Shown in pieces: positions 29,455-39,660 of a stretch of DNA of 39,660 bases; positions within the stretch are counted from its first letter, which is position 1; each line of letters opens with the position of its first letter. The DNA comes from Caulochytrium protostelioides (lineage: Eukaryota; Chytridiomycota; Caulochytriomycetes; Caulochytriales; Caulochytriaceae), in NCBI GenBank assembly GCA_003615045.1, contig ML014281.1, positions 1 to 39,660 on the forward strand, given 5' to 3'. Made by a program: the position numbers and the translations under genes. Under the pieces are notes generated by a model. That model did no database searches, was not told the origin of the DNA, and was given only the letters and a program-made list of their open reading frames with translations.

Positions 29455-31458
29455 CCATCGTGCGACCATCGAGACATCGAAAAAAAGCGAAAGCGTGAGT
29501 AAGACTATCGTGCATAAACAAGTCATCGGACACAACTCGAAAGAGACGCCACGTGACACCAGATGCGACGTAGGCGGCCAGACGCACGACGGCGGAGCAG
29601 ATGTCGAACGACGACATATTTGCATGAGCGATACGGCACGTGACCACTGCCGAGGACCGAAAGATACCATGAACCGCGGGCAACAGTCCAGATGACACAT
29701 CATGAACCGTTCTTCCGCCAATCCAAACCCCAAAGCCCAAATGGGCGATGCTGACCGGAATGGCGGCAGCCCGGACCATCTGCGATATGTCTACCTGTGT
29801 CTGGTGACGGTAGAGACTGCCCGAGGGTCATGCTAGCCGCCGATGCATCGAAGGCCGGCCTAACACCCGTATTCCGTCCTCCGGGGCATGCGTTGTGCAA
29901 AGCGACGAAGCATTGCTACCGCCACAGCCCGCAAGGGACTCACAGAAACCGCAGATATCACGGAATCGTGCCCGTCGGAGAGAACGACACAGAGTCACTG
30001 AACAGCCTGCTCGCCGTCCGTTTCAGGAACGAGCTTTTATGCCGGATCAGCTACAATGGCCGAGTGAAGCGTCAATCCGAAGGGAATGGCTTCGCTAAAT
30101 GGGCACGTCGTGACGACCTGCGGGGTGCCGGAGCCGTAAAAAAGCCATGGACGCGGGTCAACCTGGAGATGACGAAAGCTTCAGCATTGTCTCTTTCACT
30201 TCAGGCAGACTCGCGCGCCAGATAAGCTGCGCAAACGACAAATCGTCGGCGATCCGCATGCCAGCGCGGTCACGTCAGGCCCTCCGGAATATCGGGGTTG
30301 GGCACGGCCAGGTGGAGCACCGCTGGCGCCCCGGGGGGCCTGTCATCCGAACGGCAGCAGTCTTCTCTTCATCCGATTCAGACTAGCGCTTCGGAAAAAC
30401 GGGCAGCGGTCCGAGGAGTCATTAGGAGGACGAGCAGTCCTGACGACGGCGGCAGCGTGGGAGACAGCCGGCCTTCACGACGGGCGCCTGCGGGGCAAAC
30501 GGTGTGGTGGGTCTGATCAGCATCAGGGCGACAGCGGTCTTGGCGACACGTTTGCTTCGGGTCACGGGATCCGGCAGAGCGCGGCATGGAGCCGATAGAC
30601 TCGTAAACTTACGCGCTCATGATGGCAAGTGAGTAAGTCGGTTGGAGATTAACAGAACAGACAAGGGGTGGCGGACGGCTGGCGAGTCAGAATCTCGCGC
30701 TTCTCTTCTCGTCCGCTGCGACGTCTGCTCGTGGCACTCTGCTCGCATGCTCTTGTTACATCAATCAGCCCTCGCTGGCTCTGCTGCTCAAGACCCACAC
30801 AAGTATACCCTCCGGCTTGACGCCTTCCAACGCTCCCGCTTACTGGATGGATGGACGAGTGGATGGATGGATGGATGGATGGATGGGTGGGGTCCTTGCC
30901 GGCCTCGGATGGGCCGGCCCCATCCAGCCGCTGGAGGGAAGGCGAGGCCACCCGCCGCCCGAATGGGTTCAGGAAAGCCGAGAGGGACCGCGTCCTGGAT
31001 GACGGCCCACCCGCCTAGTGGCGCGCCGGGCCGGCCAAGAAGCGCTGCGCCACACATAGCAGAACACTAGCCTGCTGCCGCCGCCGAGGCGGCGAAAGCA
31101 CCAGCCGATGCCACCCAGCGCTCGGGTGACTCCGGGGTGATCACACTCAGCTTGAACATTACCGCAGCTCATGTTTTCACAGCATTCATTCATTGAAAAA
31201 TGAAATTCCCGTGTATCATTCACATGCCCTTGATCGAACGTCATGCCCGCCTGTATTCCCCCACCTATTCTGTCTAGGAAGCATGGCTCGCTGTAATCAA
31301 GATCGGTAAACTGCTTTGCAGTTTACCTCTCAGTGAACAAAAAAAGGGAAGAATCAACATAGCAAAACCGTGTATCGAAGAGGGAAGAACAAAGAAGGAC
31401 GGGGGACATGATAGTGACCGCCGGTCAAAGCACGGCAATCGCGCCAGCCGGTCAGAAT
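29455..31458. other. Spacer between RPS23 and RPN10; no supported gene
   Basis: Two kilobases contain the RPS23 promoter and the RPN10 3' UTR. A GGAT microsatellite lies at 30845-30890. The last 270 bases are lower in GC. The 142-codon frame at 29797-30225 has no recognisable motif and unconvincing composition. Confidence 0.5.
30845..30890. repeat. GGAT microsatellite
   Basis: GGAT units, interrupted once by GGACGAGT, run from 30845 to about 30886 and continue as GGGTGGGG. It matches the ATCC array at 22332 in unit but not in flanks. Confidence 0.9.
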
Positions 31459-32743
31459 CTACTTCGAATCCGGCTTCTTGGCGTCCGAGGCGGGCGGCTT
31501 CGCCTCCATCTCCATGGACATCGCGATCGCGCGCGCGATCTGCTCTTCCTCGGTCATGGCGACATCGTAATCGTCGCCACCCGCATGGCCCGCGTCGCCA
31601 CCGGCAGCGGCGCCCGCGTCGCCCATCGACATGGCGAGCGCCTGGCGCAGCGCGGCGTCCTCGGCGCTCTCGCCATCGACGTCCATCTCGCCGCCGTGCG
31701 CGCCCGAAGCCGCTTCGCCGCTCCCGCTGGCCGCACCACCCTCGCCGCCAGCCGATTTGACCTTACCGGCCGCGGCTTCCTGGCGCGCCTTCTCCTCCTC
31801 CATGGAGATGCGCAGCGCAAGCGCGAGCTCGGGGTCGAGCGAGGGGTCCACGCCGAACTCGAACCCGGCGCCGGCGGCGGCCGCCGCGGCCGCGGTGCCC
31901 TCGCCGCCCTCGATGATGGGCGAGGCGAGCAGCATGTCGCTCAGCAGATGAGGGCCGGGCGGCACAGAGACAAGGTGGCTGTTGTCGGAGGAGGAGACGG
32001 CGGCGACAAAGGCCTCCAACTTGGCCGTGTTGTCAGCCTCTTCACCGAAGTTGACGACGTCGACGGCGACGTTGTTTTTCTTGAGCTTCTTGCCGAGGCG
32101 CACAAGCGTCGCTTCGTCCTCAGCCACCGGCGAGCCGACAAAGACGACGATGCGCTGGCGCTGGTTCTTGTTTTGACGGTACTTAAGCACCAGCTGGGCG
32201 ATCTGAATGCCGTTGCTCATCGTGCAGCTACCCGAGATCTGGATGTTGTGCAGCGCGCTGAGGATCTTGCCCACATCGCGCGTCAACGTCACGTCGACTT
32301 TCGGGCTATGTCCGTCAATCAATCAGGATAACAAAATGCGGCCGATGGATGGTCAGATCCACAGTAGTAGCGTATGTGAGTTAACAGAATGGAAGTACCC
32401 CTGTCGTCGTCTTCGCCGAGAGGGCTACACCTTTTTCGACGAAAGCGAGAAAAAGCCGTCAAGCTTACCTTGCACCGCCCATGGTCATCAGGCCGACTGT
32501 GTTCTCGGGGTTAGTTTGTGTTTTGACATTGAACAGCAAGTTCACAGCATCCGACTGGGCCTCCAGGCGGCTCGGCGTGTAGTCGCCATTCCGCATCCAT
32601 TCGGAGTTGTCCAGGCTGATGGATTTGCAGGATCGTTTTCCCAACACATAAAAACGATAACAGTCAAAGCGGCACGCACGGTGAGTCGACTCGACTTGAA
32701 TATTCATACGAACAAAGACAACTGCTTGTTCTACGATGGTCAT
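31459..32743 (-). CDS. RPN10: 26S proteasome ubiquitin receptor Rpn10, three exons
   Basis: Rpn10 joins base and lid of the 19S particle and binds polyubiquitin. Exon 3 (31459-32305) and exon 2 (32469-32615) join cleanly through GTAAGC and ATAG to give the VWA domain: DNSEWMRNGDYTPSRLEAQ, NPENTVGLMTMGGASPKVDV, GIQIAQLVLKYRQNKNQRQR and VFVGSP. The C-terminal half has three ubiquitin-interacting motifs, DPELALALRISMEEE, ALRQALAMSM and EEEQIARAIAMSMEME, separated by Ala/Gly linkers. Yeast Rpn10 has one such motif and human PSMD4 two. Exon 1 most likely starts at the ATG at 32741-32743 and reads MTIVEQAVVFV, which fits the first beta strand. However, joining it at the GTATGA (32709) to the CAG before exon 2 is out of frame by one base. 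The splice site or a base call there remains unresolved. The total is about 341 residues. Confidence 0.88.
32306..32468 (-). other. Second intron of RPN10
   Basis: The minus strand starts GTAAGCTTGAC and ends ATTGACGGACATAG, with a branch-like CTGATTGA about 20 bases before the AG. Removing it keeps the VWA frame (GGA|SPKV). Confidence 0.85.
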
Positions 32744-34152
32744 GGGCGTCCTTGCGTTCCTTCGGTAAGTCAGTCCTAGGCCCCTGTCCTGCAGGGGGCA
32801 TCGATGATGGACACCATGCATGCAAAGGATGACCGAAGATCAGCTGGCGCACCTGGCGGCCATGCGAATCATACACCCAATGAGAGGAGGCCAGTTCACA
32901 AAAGACCCGAGGCTGGCGCGTGGTATCTGGGTCCCAAGAGGCGCGACGATCCCGATGTGTTGCAAGGGGCGCGCCATGTACTTCAGAGATCCGGGACGCC
33001 TTCTTCGGCACGCAGGATCGAGCCGTCTAGACCCGCGACCGATGGTCGCAGGCCTCTGTGGGGGGGCACCTGCGGGACCGCCTGGGGGCAGGATCGTGCA
33101 TCGCGCGCGATGGTTGCCGCGGCAACTTACACAAGGACTGTCGCTTCAAGCGGCATGATGTGTACAGTCGAGCGGGGGTGAGGCGGGGTTAGGGGTCAAG
33201 AATTAGGGATCCGCAATCAGGGATTAGGGATCAGCACCGAGCGAGAACAGCAGCGGGCGAGGGGGGCGTTCAATCGCAAAAAACACGCGTCAGCAAGGCC
33301 AATCGGTATCACTCGCCAGGAGGATGCCGCGCGTATCGGAGATCCGTCGATTCCGTCGTCAGGAGCGTGACGCAGGCGGCCAGTGACACGTGGGACGCGT
33401 TGCGACGGGCACACGCGACCAGGTCGGTCAGGACAGATGGGTCGCGGCTCGGCGAGGCGCGTGGTGCCAGAGAAAAGGCAGGATAAGGGACGGCGGCAAT
33501 CGGAACACGCTGGAAAGCAGCGGTCGTCGTGGCAGCAGCAGCAGACACGTCAGAGAGCGTTGACGTGGGGGGCGAAATCAGCACCGACGGTCGCACGTCG
33601 ACATCCGCAGCGTCAGAACACGGAAACCCTGTGCAGTATCGCCGTTGTCTCACACGCGAACCATCAACAACAAATCTGCGATCGTGCGGCATGTATACCC
33701 ATCCGGCCGAGCAAGGGTCACCGCCCCGGATGGCACTGTCGTGCGTCGCCAGCCAGCACGGGTGCAGCGGCGCTGGGCCGTGCTGGGTGATCAAACGCGG
33801 TGTGTGCCTGTCGCCACGACGTTCCTTGCGTCGCGTCTGAGTATCCGACGTCCAGATCACCCGAGAGAATGAAGGCGCTCGGGCTTCCGTGGCGGCCGCC
33901 ACGGCGCGCCCCGCTCCGCCCCATTTCGCTCCACCCCGCCACGGCGAGTCAAGTCGAGTCGGTCTTCTGGCCTCGGTTGGCGGTCTGAGCCACGCGTCTC
34001 GATCCACACCATGGGGCCCTTCTCCGCTCTCGAGCCCGAAGGTCATCGGCCCTATGTCATCGGCCTTGGAGTATCGACCCGATGCCTTCAATCACTTGAC
34101 CCATGTCCGTGCGTCTATGATACAGAGTTTCATGCACCGTATGCGAGTGGAG
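32744..34152. other. Spacer between RPN10 and SCYL2-like gene; TTAGGG cluster, no supported gene
   Basis: It holds the RPN10 promoter and the SCYL2-like 3' UTR. The long minus frame at 33309-34091 is Arg/Ser/Ala-rich without motifs. Four TTAGGG-type words occur at 33186-33230. Confidence 0.5.
33186..33230 (+). repeat. Cluster of TTAGGG words
   Basis: Within about 45 bases the plus strand reads GGTTAGGGG, AATTAGGGAT, AATCAGGGAT and GATTAGGGAT. TTAGGG is the usual fungal telomere repeat and also a binding word for Tbf1/TRF-like proteins. The spacing is irregular, so it is not a simple interstitial telomere tract. Confidence 0.6.
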
Positions 34153-37035
34153 TTATTTGAGCGGGTCAAAGTCCATGACCTGGTTCCGCACGAGCTGCTG
34201 CTTCTGCTGCGCCGTGAGATTCGGATTCGACAGCGGGTTGTGGCGCTGCGGCGCCAGGATGCCGCCCCCGCCCATGCCCATGCTCATGCCCATACCGGGC
34301 GGCAGAGCTCCTATTGGCCGGCTCATGCCCACGCCTGTCGCGGGAGTGGCGCTCATGCCCATGCCCATGCTCATACCCGCAGATGCGGCGGTGCTCGCAC
34401 CCAGTGTCCCGAGCGAGGTCGTCGTCGGCACCAAGGGCGCCAGCCCGCCGCCGCTCGTCAGACTGGACATGCCCACCGACGACAAGGAGGACATGGCGGC
34501 CGGCGTCGCCATGCCGCTCGTGCCACTCATGCCACTCATCCCCTTCACACCACCGACGCCGCCGACGCCGCTGGATGCGGCTCCAGAGGCGGACGCCATG
34601 CCGCCCCAGCCCTGGCCGCTCGGCATCGACCGCCCGTTCAGCAGCGAGGCACTGGAGCCTGCGCGGCCGCTGGATGGCGGCGGCGGGAGCGCAAATCCAC
34701 CCGCGCCGAGCGACGGCGCCGCGGCGCGGCCCGGCGGCGGAGACAGCGTGAACGGCCCCGCGGACGCGGCAGACGGCGTCGCGGCCGCGGGGGTCGCGAG
34801 ACCGGACGAGCCAAAGAGCGAAGCATGGGCCGAGGCACCCATCGCCGGCACGGCCGGCATGGGTATCATGGCCGGCACGGCCAGCATGGCGGCTTGGGCG
34901 CTCGTGGCGGGCGTCGGCAGGACGGGCGGGGAGGCTAGGGGCGTCAGCGCCGGATTGATCGTGCCCATGGGCGGGAAGCGGGGCTCGGCGGCCGGAACGA
35001 CAGGCGGGGTGCCGCCGACCGAGGCGACCGAGGCGCCGAGCATGCCTGCAAAGGCATCAAGGTCGTTACCGAGCGGATTCGAGACGGTGAGCCCGACGCT
35101 CTGACTTTCCTGGAGGGACCCCGGGGCCGGGGCATTCCCGAGGAATTTGCTGAACGACGCAATGTCGGTGATCTTGGCCAGCGTCGAGCCGCCCGGGCCC
35201 TCGTTCGGCTGCCCGACGCTTTCAACGCTCTTGACGGTTTCGAGGTGGCTAGTATGCTCGCGCTCGAGCTTTTCAGTCAAGGCGTGGATGACCGTCATAA
35301 AGCGCTTATATTGGGAGGGCTGGAGCGCCGGGTCCAAGCAGGACATCCAGAGCTCGGTCATGATATGGTGGGCGACCTGCTGGCGCGACAGCGACTTGGC
35401 CGCTTCTTCCCAGATCGCGAGGCACGCCATGATGAGCCCGGCATCGCGTGGCCGCGAGGGCTGGATCATGAGTGGCAGCACTGTCTCCACGAGGAACGTC
35501 TTGTCGAGGTGCTTCATGAGAGCATAGACGGCGATCAGCACGCCCGTCTTGAGGCCGACGTTCTGGGTCTCCTTGTAGAGGAAGGCGAAGCGCGGCCACA
35601 AACTGGACGTGATGGTGGCGTAGTCAAAGTCGTCGGCGAAATGGGCGATGGACTTGCACGCCTGCGTGAGCACGGTGATGCTGGTGGTGCTCAGGCTCGC
35701 CCAGATCAGCGGCCACACGTGGGCGCGGAACTCTTCGGACGAGGGATAGGCCCGCTTGCGCAGCATGTCAATGCGGCTGAGGAGCAGGACGGCGGCCTGC
35801 GGCGGCTCCGTCAGCGTAAAGACAGGCTTGATGGCTGGGAAGACGACATCGCGCAGCATCGCACGGGTCTCGGGTGCGTCCGGAGGCTGCTGCTCGACAA
35901 TATAAAAAATGTTGGGCAGCAGGAACGGCGCAATGACCGGGTCCTTCAGCTCAAGCAGCAAGCTCGAGAGGATCTTGAGGCGCAGCGTGCGCGCCGAGAA
36001 CTGCGGCAGCACCTGGTTCAGACCCTTGAGGAACTGGGCTTTCTCCACCTGTGTCTTGAGGGTCAATGTGTCCAAGTAGTGGATGGTCTTGATGAGCAGC
36101 GAGCTAAAGTAGCCGCACTGGTTGAACTCGTCGATGCTCGGGCGGGCACTCCGTTCGGTCGCGCAGAGGCGCCGCACCATCGGCTGCAAATCCGCTGGAA
36201 TGCCGCGCAGGTCTTTGCTTGCGAGGCGAGGCAGCTCGTCGCGGTACCGGCTCTCGTTACCCGCCGTATCGAGCGGGCTCCGGCCCTGGTGGTAGAGCGC
36301 ATAGATCAAGCAGCCGAGCGAGAACAGATCGCTTTCCGCGGCGCACTGCGAGTTCAAGACGATCTCGGGCGCGACAAAGTCCAGGTCGGGCGAGCATATG
36401 GGGGGATACTGCGAGGCGATGCACTCGGCGGTCTGGGCGGCGCCGGGCGGGAGGGTGACGCAGAACGCGAACCCGCCGAGCTTCCAGTCACCCTTCTCGT
36501 TGACAAAAATGCTGGCGGGCGAGATGTTGGTATGGACAATCCGATGGCGGTGCAGAAACTCGAGCGCGCGGCCGATCTGCAAGATGCCCCGTGGCAGCTC
36601 GACCTCGTCGAGCTCATACCCGCGACCCAGATGACGGGGATGGCCGTTCGCGAAATTAGCTGTGTTGCCGAAGAGGTTGCCCAGGTTGCACAGGACAGGC
36701 TCGGTGGCAAAGACCATGGCCGAGCGCAGGTCCTCGAGCGGCTCGTTGACTTCCAGGATCGTTGGGTGGCGCAGCCGGCTGAGTTTTTGGACCTCCTGCC
36801 GCAGGAGCTGGTTGACCTCATCCTGCTCGCGCTTCTGCGAAGGGTTCTTGGCCGCTAGCGGATTCAACGTCTCCTGGTAGGACTTGTGAAACGTAAACAG
36901 CGCGACGGTCTGGTTGGTATTCTTTTTGCGCGCGCCGTGCACCACCCACACATAGCTCGGGCCGCCGCTCGCCAGCTGCGTCTGCTCGTGGACATCGAGG
37001 TTCGCCAGCAGCGCGCTGCCCTTGAACAGCCACAT
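34153..37035 (-). CDS. SCYL2: SCYL2-like (Scy1 family) pseudokinase
   Basis: The 960-residue protein belongs to the Scy1-like kinases that act as scaffolds in clathrin and Golgi-endosome traffic. The kinase-like domain spans about residues 25-340. The canonical Lys strand reads VALFTFHK, the HRD loop reads IVHTNISPASIFVN, and DFG reads GGF, so all three catalytic signatures are replaced. The APE-like DFVAPEIVLN remains. HEAT-like helices follow (FLKGLNQVLPQFSARTL, PFLLPNIFYIVEQ, VLTQACKSIAHFADD and others) to about residue 640, as in SCYL2. The last 300 residues are low complexity, rich in Ala, Gly, Met, Ser and Pro, and end QQKQQLVRNQVMDFDPLK. The ATG at 37033-37035 (MWLFKGSALLANL) was chosen because upstream in-frame codons show no similarity. 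No interruption is seen. Confidence 0.9.
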   Translation of the reverse strand: MWLFKGSALLANLDVHEQTQLASGGPSYVWVVHGARKKNTNQTVALFTFHKSYQETLNPLAAKNPSQKREQDEVNQLLRQEVQKLSRLRHPTILEVNEPLEDLRSAMVFATEPVLCNLGNLFGNTANFANGHPRHLGRGYELDEVELPRGILQIGRALEFLHRHRIVHTNISPASIFVNEKGDWKLGGFAFCVTLPPGAAQTAECIASQYPPICSPDLDFVAPEIVLNSQCAAESDLFSLGCLIYALYHQGRSPLDTAGNESRYRDELPRLASKDLRGIPADLQPMVRRLCATERSARPSIDEFNQCGYFSSLLIKTIHYLDTLTLKTQVEKAQFLKGLNQVLPQFSARTLRLKILSSLLLELKDPVIAPFLLPNIFYIVEQQPPDAPETRAMLRDVVFPAIKPVFTLTEPPQAAVLLLSRIDMLRKRAYPSSEEFRAHVWPLIWASLSTTSITVLTQACKSIAHFADDFDYATITSSLWPRFAFLYKETQNVGLKTGVLIAVYALMKHLDKTFLVETVLPLMIQPSRPRDAGLIMACLAIWEEAAKSLSRQQVAHHIMTELWMSCLDPALQPSQYKRFMTVIHALTEKLEREHTSHLETVKSVESVGQPNEGPGGSTLAKITDIASFSKFLGNAPAPGSLQESQSVGLTVSNPLGNDLDAFAGMLGASVASVGGTPPVVPAAEPRFPPMGTINPALTPLASPPVLPTPATSAQAAMLAVPAMIPMPAVPAMGASAHASLFGSSGLATPAAATPSAASAGPFTLSPPPGRAAAPSLGAGGFALPPPPSSGRAGSSASLLNGRSMPSGQGWGGMASASGAASSGVGGVGGVKGMSGMSGTSGMATPAAMSSLSSVGMSSLTSGGGLAPLVPTTTSLGTLGASTAASAGMSMGMGMSATPATGVGMSRPIGALPPGMGMSMGMGGGGILAPQRHNPLSNPNLTAQQKQQLVRNQVMDFDPLK

Positions 37036-37370
37036 GGCCGACGACGCCGGATCAAGGAGGCGGGGATATCGACAAAAGACCGACGGCAGAGAACGGAACG
37101 GCGGGCCCCAAGACGGTGCGGTACAGCGCGGTGCAGGGCAGGGCCAGCTGGACAGCCTTCCCTGAACGCGGCTAGCGACGGCAGCGGCGGCGATACGGAA
37201 CGGCAAACGCCAACAAGCGCATGGCCACGATCGCCGGGACCACCCGCGTCGTCTGAGGCCACTGACATCCGCGGCCGCGATCCGTGGACGTGTGCGACGG
37301 CCCAACGGCAAGCCACGTGCGGCCACGGGCGCGGACGACCCATACTCATGAAACCCGCGCCGGCGGTCGC

Positions 37371-37407
37371 GCTCCCGCTCCCGCTCCCGCTCGCGCTCCC
37401 GCTCCCG
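37371..37407. repeat. GCTCCC hexamer repeat
   Basis: Six GCTCCC/GCTCGC units follow each other about 340 bases upstream of the SCYL2-like start. Confidence 0.85.
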
Positions 37408-38730
37408 CGACGGTCATGGGTGGGGCGGCCCGCCGTCGAAACGCCACCGGCGATCCTCTCCGGGTCGGCGGGCGCGGCGCGCTGCAAGCGCTTGGCGCGA
37501 AGGCAAGCGCGGGTCCTCAACAACACGGACGCCGCGGCGCCGACGCGAGGGCGCGAGAGGGTCGGTGCGGCGGTTCACGCGTCGTCTCGCCACCTCGAGC
37601 ATCAACCGATTCAGGCGTATGCGTCTGCGTATGCGCATGCAGAAGCGTATGTCGAGGGGAGCCGCGCCTCCGCCGCGCCGATGAGGATTTTCATGTCTCG
37701 GCGAGAGGGGAAAACAGCGAGGGGTCAATGGCACAACCTGTGCCGGCGAGTCTGACCGCGCGCACTCGCTGGGTCGGGGGCCATTGAATCTCGAGATGGG
37801 CGTTCGTTAAGAGAGATGGCGGTGGTACAACTTTCGACTCGCCTGTGGTGTGACTCGACAAGGCATCCGTGGTCGCCATGTGCTCGTCGGCAAACGATGT
37901 GATGCCCATACAGCATACGTCGGGGTTCCACGGGTACGCGGAACATGCCTCAGAGACGGGCCGTCCATGGGGCAGAAGTGGTCGGCGATTTGATTGGACA
38001 TCGCTTGATTCGATAGATGTAGTATCCAGTAGCCGCCATATCGCCAATCGATAATGGTCACAGGGCGGCCAGCGTTGAACGCGATTTCCTGGTTCCGTGC
38101 CCGACCGGGGGTGCCTCATCGTACCGAAGCGGACACTTGGGGACAGGGTTGAGAAACAACATCGTATTGCGTCGCGGCACCCCCCTTGATGATCATGTCC
38201 CGCTGCTGGCCGGTGACAGCCGTGTGGGATTGTACGATCAAAACACGCGTCTCGGTCAAAGGCCCATGGCCGGCGATGGCGGGTGACCCGTCCTCCGTCC
38301 CAGGAGCCCATTCCTTGAATGCAGAACGCCGATCCTTGCTCGGCCTCAGGATATCGTGGCCTCGTGGCCTCCTGGCATCCGAGCGATGGGAGCCATCGGT
38401 CCAACCAGGCCCTGGGCCACCCCTCGTGGTCTGGACAACGGGCGGTCCTGGTCACCCTGGTGAGACGCGCGTGAGGTCGCCGTCGCGTTCGTGGCGGGCT
38501 GTGCCTCGCCGGCTTGGGCGGCCTAGGAGAATGCCCACAGAACGGCCATGCAGGCGTCGCGCTCGTCGGGAAAACGAACACAGGAAAGGGGCGGCAGCCG
38601 CTGCGGCCGCTCCAGGCGCGTCGGCCGCGCGCGGACCCGCATCCACCCGCGGACTTCGCGTGCGCCGCAGGCCTTCGGGGCCCGCACGCCTGTTGTCGAC
38701 CGTCGGCTGGTCTTTGCCTGTCGCTCGGCG

Positions 38731-38760
38731 CTGCTCCGCGCTGCTCCGCGCTGCTCCACG
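38731..38760. repeat. Three tandem CTGCTCCGCG units
   Basis: Three 10-base units, the last with one change (CTGCTCCACG), lie in the spacer upstream of IPP1. Confidence 0.88.
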
Positions 38761-39484
38761 CGCTTCCGACGCGGTGGCGCCTGAACGCCGGGCGACAGGC
38801 CGGCGGGTTGACTCGCTCGACGGGCGCCGCTCGCTCGCTGCGGCCACGCCCACGGCGACGCCCACGGCGGCTGCGGCCACCGCCATGTGCGACGGTCTTT
38901 AACTCACGTCGCCATGCAGGTTTCCATGGCATGGCATGCGCGGCGCGTTACCTTCCATGTGCCCCACCGCCTTGGAGCAGCAAGGAATCGTTCGGCGAGG
39001 AGCGGAATGACCAGGCCATCGTGGAATTCGCATGGAATGACGCGCCTCTCGATCTGGACAGCGTGACCGGACTCTCGTCACCACCTCGAATCGCTTTCCT
39101 TTTTTTTTTTATTCATCGTCGACATGTAAGTGCATATCCGCGTTTCCTTCTCGCTTGCCGCCACGGCTGGAACACCGCTCGTCTCCCTGGTTCGGGCGCT
39201 TGTTCCGCCGGCTTGTTCCTCCATGCCGGCGGATGCGTCACGCGGCCGTGCCGCGCCACCGTCGCCGGCCATGCGTGGTCAGCGACTGCCAGGTTTCCAG
39301 CGAGCAGCCTGGAAACGATGATCAGTGATGCCGTTGCCACATGGACGACTATCGCCTTGTTGCCGACATCGGTCGCTCACCCCAGTGTGTCTACCTCGTT
39401 TTCTCGGAGGCTTCGTTCGGCGTGGTCGTGACGGATGCGTCGCTGACATTAGTCGATCCCCTCGATCTTTGGCTAGCGCGCAAG

Positions 39485-39660
39485 ATGGCTGAGTACAAGG
39501 TCCGCGCCGTGGGCGGCGCCAACACGCTGGAGCACCGCGTGTTCATTGAGAACCAGGAGGGCAAGGTCGTCTCGCCCTTCCACGACATCCCGCTGTGGGC
39601 CGACAAGGCCAACGGCATCCTCAACATGGTCGTCGAGGTGCCGCGCTGGACGAACGCCAA
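39485..39660 (+). CDS. IPP1: Inorganic pyrophosphatase, N-terminal 58 codons (3' end outside window)
   Basis: The cytosolic enzyme hydrolyses pyrophosphate and pulls biosynthetic reactions forward. Only the start is present, reading [17 protein letters not shown], then [20 protein letters not shown] and [29 protein letters not shown] and [11 protein letters not shown] are hallmarks of fungal and animal family I pyrophosphatases. The active-site Asp cluster would follow beyond the edge. The ATG at 39485 sits in GCGCAAGATGGC. An upstream 5' UTR intron ending at that AAG is possible. Confidence 0.95.
   Translation, partial: MAEYKVRAVGGANTLEHRVFIENQEGKVVSPFHDIPLWADKANGILNMVVEVPRWTNA

Larger units (their letters stand above)
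37036..39484. other. Divergent promoter region between SCYL2-like gene and IPP1; no supported gene
   Basis: The stretch of 2.4 kb contains GCTCCC hexamer repeats at 37371-37407, three CTGCTCCGCG units at 38731-38760 and a T run at 39100-39110. GTAAGT at 39126 and CGCAAG just before the IPP1 ATG could bound a 5' UTR intron. Open frames on both strands (for example 37691-38932 and 38514-39431) are shadows. Confidence 0.5.

Noticed and set aside
33309-34091. 260-codon minus-strand frame downstream of the SCYL2-like gene
   Set aside because: Composition is that of GC-rich noise and no domain or signal peptide is seen.
37036-37326. 97-residue N-terminal extension of the SCYL2-like protein
   Set aside because: It is Arg/Ala/Ser-rich and begins at a non-ATG codon. 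Family members start close to the MWLFKG position.

Overview
The window is GC-rich eukaryotic DNA, most likely from a fungus. Long coding exons encode fungal housekeeping proteins: a YPD1-type phosphotransfer protein, cofilin, the cap methyltransferase Abd1, the SSU-processome GTPase Bms1, a Bud21-like protein, RPS23, RPN10, methionine aminopeptidase 2, PP2A methylesterase, a SCYL2-like pseudokinase and inorganic pyrophosphatase. The gene cut by the left edge has C-terminal hallmarks of CCDC61/VFL3, a basal-body protein known from ciliated or flagellated species. A zoosporic (chytrid-like or blastocladiomycete-like) fungus is therefore the best guess. The high GC and short compact genes recall Caulochytrium, but that is an impression from memory and not shown by the sequence. 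I saw no tRNA, rRNA or CRISPR array.

Layout. 1-4.7 kb: CCDC61-like end (+), a membrane J-protein (-), a 1.4 kb spacer, then MAP2 (+). 4.8-8.4 kb: two decayed loci of a Fanzor element (a eukaryotic TnpB-related RNA-guided nuclease). They flank a lower-GC gene for a secreted protein of unknown family. 8.7-10.0 kb: a second secreted protein (-). 12.5-12.9 kb: YPD1 (+). 15.0-19.9 kb: BMS1 and a BUD21-like gene, both minus and both for small-subunit ribosome assembly. 20.9-24.2 kb: PPE1 (+) and ABD1 (-), convergent. 24.5-25.5 kb: AT-rich and short tandem repeats beside a third Fanzor fragment. 26.1-39.7 kb: cofilin, RPS23, RPN10 and SCYL2 (all -), then the first 58 codons of IPP1 (+), running off the edge.

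Most of the window is ordinary core-gene sequence separated by 0.8-2.5 kb spacers, in which high GC creates many long but meaningless open frames. The accessory part is 4.8-10 kb plus 24.5-25.5 kb. There, three Fanzor loci keep recognisable pieces of the nuclease: the RuvC-I region, the RuvC-II Glu motif and the RuvC-III Asp motif. They also keep a strongly conserved 3' end. Two of these 3' ends point inward at the secreted-protein gene, so the block looks like a composite, cargo-bearing element, now dead. This is the most interesting part of the window.
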